Of a stretch of DNA of 64,000 bases, positions 62,356-64,000 are shown one piece after another. Origin of the DNA: Bacteroidales bacterium GP1 (GTDB lineage: Bacteria > Bacteroidota > Bacteroidia > Bacteroidales > Muribaculaceae). The translations under genes were made by a program, and so were the position numbers. The notes beneath the pieces are model-generated. The model was not told the DNA's origin and did no database searches. It saw only the letters and a list, made by a program, of their open reading frames with translations. Each line of letters starts with the position of its first letter. The stretch's first letter is position 1. Where the stretch lies: NCBI GenBank assembly GCA_001701105.1, contig DAAI01000009.1, forward strand, positions 55,827 through 119,826. Direction: 5' to 3'.

Positions 62356-62926
62356 GATATAATTCATTATCTTGTATGTAGTCTATAACCTCTGAGGGCA
62401 CTAAAAAGTTGACATTCTCCCCTTTCCGGATAAGTTCCCTGATGAGGGTTGAAGACACCTGTACTTGCGGCATATTCTCAATCAGCGTAACGCCGGAAGG
62501 CAATTCTTCTGTCACGGGATATCCGGGGCGGACATATATGACGACTCCGAACTCCCGGATTATCTTTTCGCTTTGGCGCCACTGCCCGAATATCTGCCAG
62601 TTGTCGCTACCTATTATTAAGCGGAATTTTTCGTCCGGGTATAGATCACGAAGAGTCGTAAGGGTCGTATAAGTATATGAAGGCAACGGCAATTGCATTT
62701 CTATGTCGCATACCTCCACATTGGCGCATCGTTCCGCCACCAGACGGCACATTGCTATCCTGTCGGCATCGGGAGCAGGCTTTCGGGAGTCAATTTTCAA
62801 GGGGTTCAGCCTGCTTGGCATCAACCATACCCGATCAAGCCCATGCCATTGCGACAGCATATTGGCGAGCATGGCATGCCCGACGTGGATTGGATCGAAA
62901 CTACCCCCGAAAATTCCTGTCACCAT
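62333..62926 (-). CDS. nadD: Nicotinate-nucleotide adenylyltransferase
   Basis: NadD adenylates nicotinate mononucleotide in NAD synthesis. The 197-residue protein opens with MVTGIFGGSFDPIHVGHAML, carrying the GGSFDPxHxGH nucleotidyltransferase motif. It has WLMPSRLNPLK near 35, LIIGSDNWQIF near 100, and VSSTLIRELIRKG near 160, the variant ISSTxIR motif. Length and motifs are standard. Two bases separate it from gmk upstream, and it overlaps the DUF5063 gene downstream, so it is central in the operon. Confidence 0.96.
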   Translation of the reverse strand: MVTGIFGGSFDPIHVGHAMLANMLSQWHGLDRVWLMPSRLNPLKIDSRKPAPDADRIAMCRLVAERCANVEVCDIEMQLPLPSYTYTTLTTLRDLYPDEKFRLIIGSDNWQIFGQWRQSEKIIREFGVVIYVRPGYPVTEELPSGVTLIENMPQVQVSSTLIRELIRKGENVNFLVPSEVIDYIQDNELYHGDERDK

Positions 62927-62928
62927 AG

Positions 62929-63504
62929 TTATAGACCGGTAAAGTGTCGGACAAGGGATTCCACTTCTTTCACAGCTGCATCGAGATCATCGTTTACAAC
63001 TCTCGCATCAAACCGGGGTGCGAAACTAAGTTCATATTCAGCTTTCTCAAGACGACGTTTTATGGAATCCTCATCGTCCGTAGCTCGTGTGCGCAATCGC
63101 TTTTCAAGCTCCTTGAGCGAGGGAGGCTCAAGAAATATTAATATGGCTTTATCTCCATATTTACGCTTCACATTTAGCGCACCGGCCACATCTATATCCA
63201 TGATAAGGTTATGGCCGATGCCCGTGATTCTTTCCACTTCAGAAGTAAGGGTGCCATATTTAGTGCCTTTATAAACCTCTTCCCACTCAACAAATTGCCC
63301 TTTTTCGACTCGGTTGTCGAATTCTTCCGGCGAAAGAAAATAATATTCGCGTCCGTGTTGTTCTTCTCCACGGGGCCGTCGGCTGGTGGCAGAAATGGAA
63401 AATTGCAGCTTTAATTCCGGATGTGCCATCAGACGCCTGATCACAGTGGATTTTCCCGTGCCCGACGGAGCCGACAATATGATGATTTTTCCTCGTTCTT
63501 CCAT
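62929..63504 (-). CDS. gmk: Guanylate kinase
   Basis: It phosphorylates GMP to GDP in the cytoplasm. The chosen start gives 191 residues, MEERGKIIILSAPSGTGKST, with the P-loop SAPSGTGKST; an ATG at 63516 would add four residues and overlap yicC more. GMP-binding segments FSISATSRRPRGEEQHGREYYF and FVEWEEVYKGTKYGTL are visible, as are LIMDIDVAGALNVKR and the lid residues RLRTRATDDEDSIKRRL. The enzyme looks complete and conventional. The upstream yicC stop overlaps or abuts the start, a usual arrangement of this pair. Confidence 0.96.
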   Translation of the reverse strand: MEERGKIIILSAPSGTGKSTVIRRLMAHPELKLQFSISATSRRPRGEEQHGREYYFLSPEEFDNRVEKGQFVEWEEVYKGTKYGTLTSEVERITGIGHNLIMDIDVAGALNVKRKYGDKAILIFLEPPSLKELEKRLRTRATDDEDSIKRRLEKAEYELSFAPRFDARVVNDDLDAAVKEVESLVRHFTGL

Positions 63505-63505
63505 C

Positions 63506-64000
63506 TTACAGCACATTCAGAACCTGTTCCTTTATCTGCTCCAACTCATCTTTCATCCGCACAACAATCTGCTGCATTCCGGCATGGTTGGATTTCGATC
63601 CGAGAGTATTTATCTCGCGACCCATCTCTTGAGCTATGAAGCCCAATTTCTTGCCACATCCTTTACCGGTAATATCCTCCGATCCTCCCATTGTCTCGAG
63701 AAAATAATGGAGGTGGGCACGCAGACGCGTCTTTTCCTCCGTGACATCTAATTTCTCAATATAGAATATCAATTCTTGTTCCAAGCGTCCCGCATCAAAA
63801 TCTATAGAATCCAGACGTGTGAGTTGCTCATTTAATTTCGCCCTAATTCTCGGTACGCGCTCGTGTTCGTACACATCCACTTCTTCAAGCAGCCGGAACA
63901 ATATTTCTATCTTAGAGATAAAAAAGTCATATAGTTTCCTTCCCTCAGCCAAGCGATAATCGCAGAGTGCATCGATGCTTGATTTGCGGGCAAGAGTGAC
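63506..64000 (-). CDS. YicC-family protein, C-terminal part (cut by window edge)
   Basis: The visible 164 residues are the C-terminal half of a YicC-like protein; the frame remains open to base 64000, so the N-terminus lies outside. The family is about 290 residues and members have endoribonuclease activity toward small RNAs. The DUF1732-type end is clear: EKTRLRAHLHYFLETMGG, GCGKKLGFIAQEMGREINTLGSKSNHAGMQQIVVRMKDELEQIKEQVLNVL with the GREINTLGSKSN signature. A TTG at 63952 is not the start. It heads the gmk-nadD operon in this window. Confidence 0.9.
   Translation of the reverse strand, partial: VTLARKSSIDALCDYRLAEGRKLYDFFISKIEILFRLLEEVDVYEHERVPRIRAKLNEQLTRLDSIDFDAGRLEQELIFYIEKLDVTEEKTRLRAHLHYFLETMGGSEDITGKGCGKKLGFIAQEMGREINTLGSKSNHAGMQQIVVRMKDELEQIKEQVLNVL

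Overview
The window looks like chromosomal DNA of a Bacteroidales bacterium, and the gene content would fit the family Muribaculaceae, although that narrower placement is inference. Three things support the order. The -7 box TAnnTTTG recurs (mostly TAATTTTG or TAAATTTG), in four cases with a TTG-type box 20 bases upstream. Most start codons lack a Shine-Dalgarno sequence. The gene neighbourhoods are Bacteroidetes-like: SurA/PpiC-OstA-MutL, YicC-Gmk-NadD-DUF5063, AspT-AspD, and a GH77 amylomaltase with CBM20 domains. I see no insertion sequence, integrase, CRISPR array, rRNA gene or phage gene.

Bases 1-10780 are a xylan/xylose region. xylB and the 5' part of xylA run leftwards. A GPH-type sugar transporter, a secreted GH10 xylanase and a GH43 enzyme with no signal peptide run rightwards as one unit. 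A CE1-type esterase and a GH95 fucosidase/galactosidase run back leftwards. A secreted GH51 arabinofuranosidase follows at 17.2-19.6 kb. The likely flow is extracellular or periplasmic cutting and de-esterification, uptake by the GPH permease, cytoplasmic GH43 cleavage, then XylA/XylB into the pentose phosphate pathway. No SusC/SusD pair is present in the window.

Bases 11-17 kb carry a DUF1015 gene, a run of C45-type Ntn hydrolase, small membrane protein, hotdog thioesterase and dprA, a convergent uridine-phosphorylase-like gene, and tRNA-Ser(CGA) with a well-formed promoter. Bases 19.7-24.0 kb hold a leftward three-gene unit: a DUF6057-like membrane protein, a beta-propeller lipoprotein with a CxxCH heme motif, and an alpha/beta hydrolase. 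Opposite it lie aspT and aspD, an aspartate/alanine proton-motive cycle that may also help acid resistance. Bases 27.9-33.7 kb are a tripartite RND efflux operon closed by a clear terminator.

Bases 33.9-40.0 kb hold an exported tricorn-like protease with a small four-helix membrane protein, a 54-residue rubredoxin, an EamA permease and an AraC regulator. A B12-dependent ribonucleotide reductase (nrdJ) and malQ follow. A 335-base gene-free stretch with three strong hairpins separates malQ from mutL.

From 45.8 kb to the right edge every protein gene runs leftwards. They are an outer-membrane biogenesis cluster (PpiC, SurA-type lipoprotein, SurA, OstA/LptA-like, MutL), recQ, the tig-clpP-clpX set, and yicC-gmk-nadD-DUF5063-apeB. 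The window cuts xylA at its left edge and yicC at its right edge. I found no wholly new system. The best leads are the CxxCH lipoprotein/DUF6057 unit, the palindrome at the predicted start of the tricorn-like operon, a MutL whose endonuclease motifs are degenerate, and the hairpin-rich gap after malQ.
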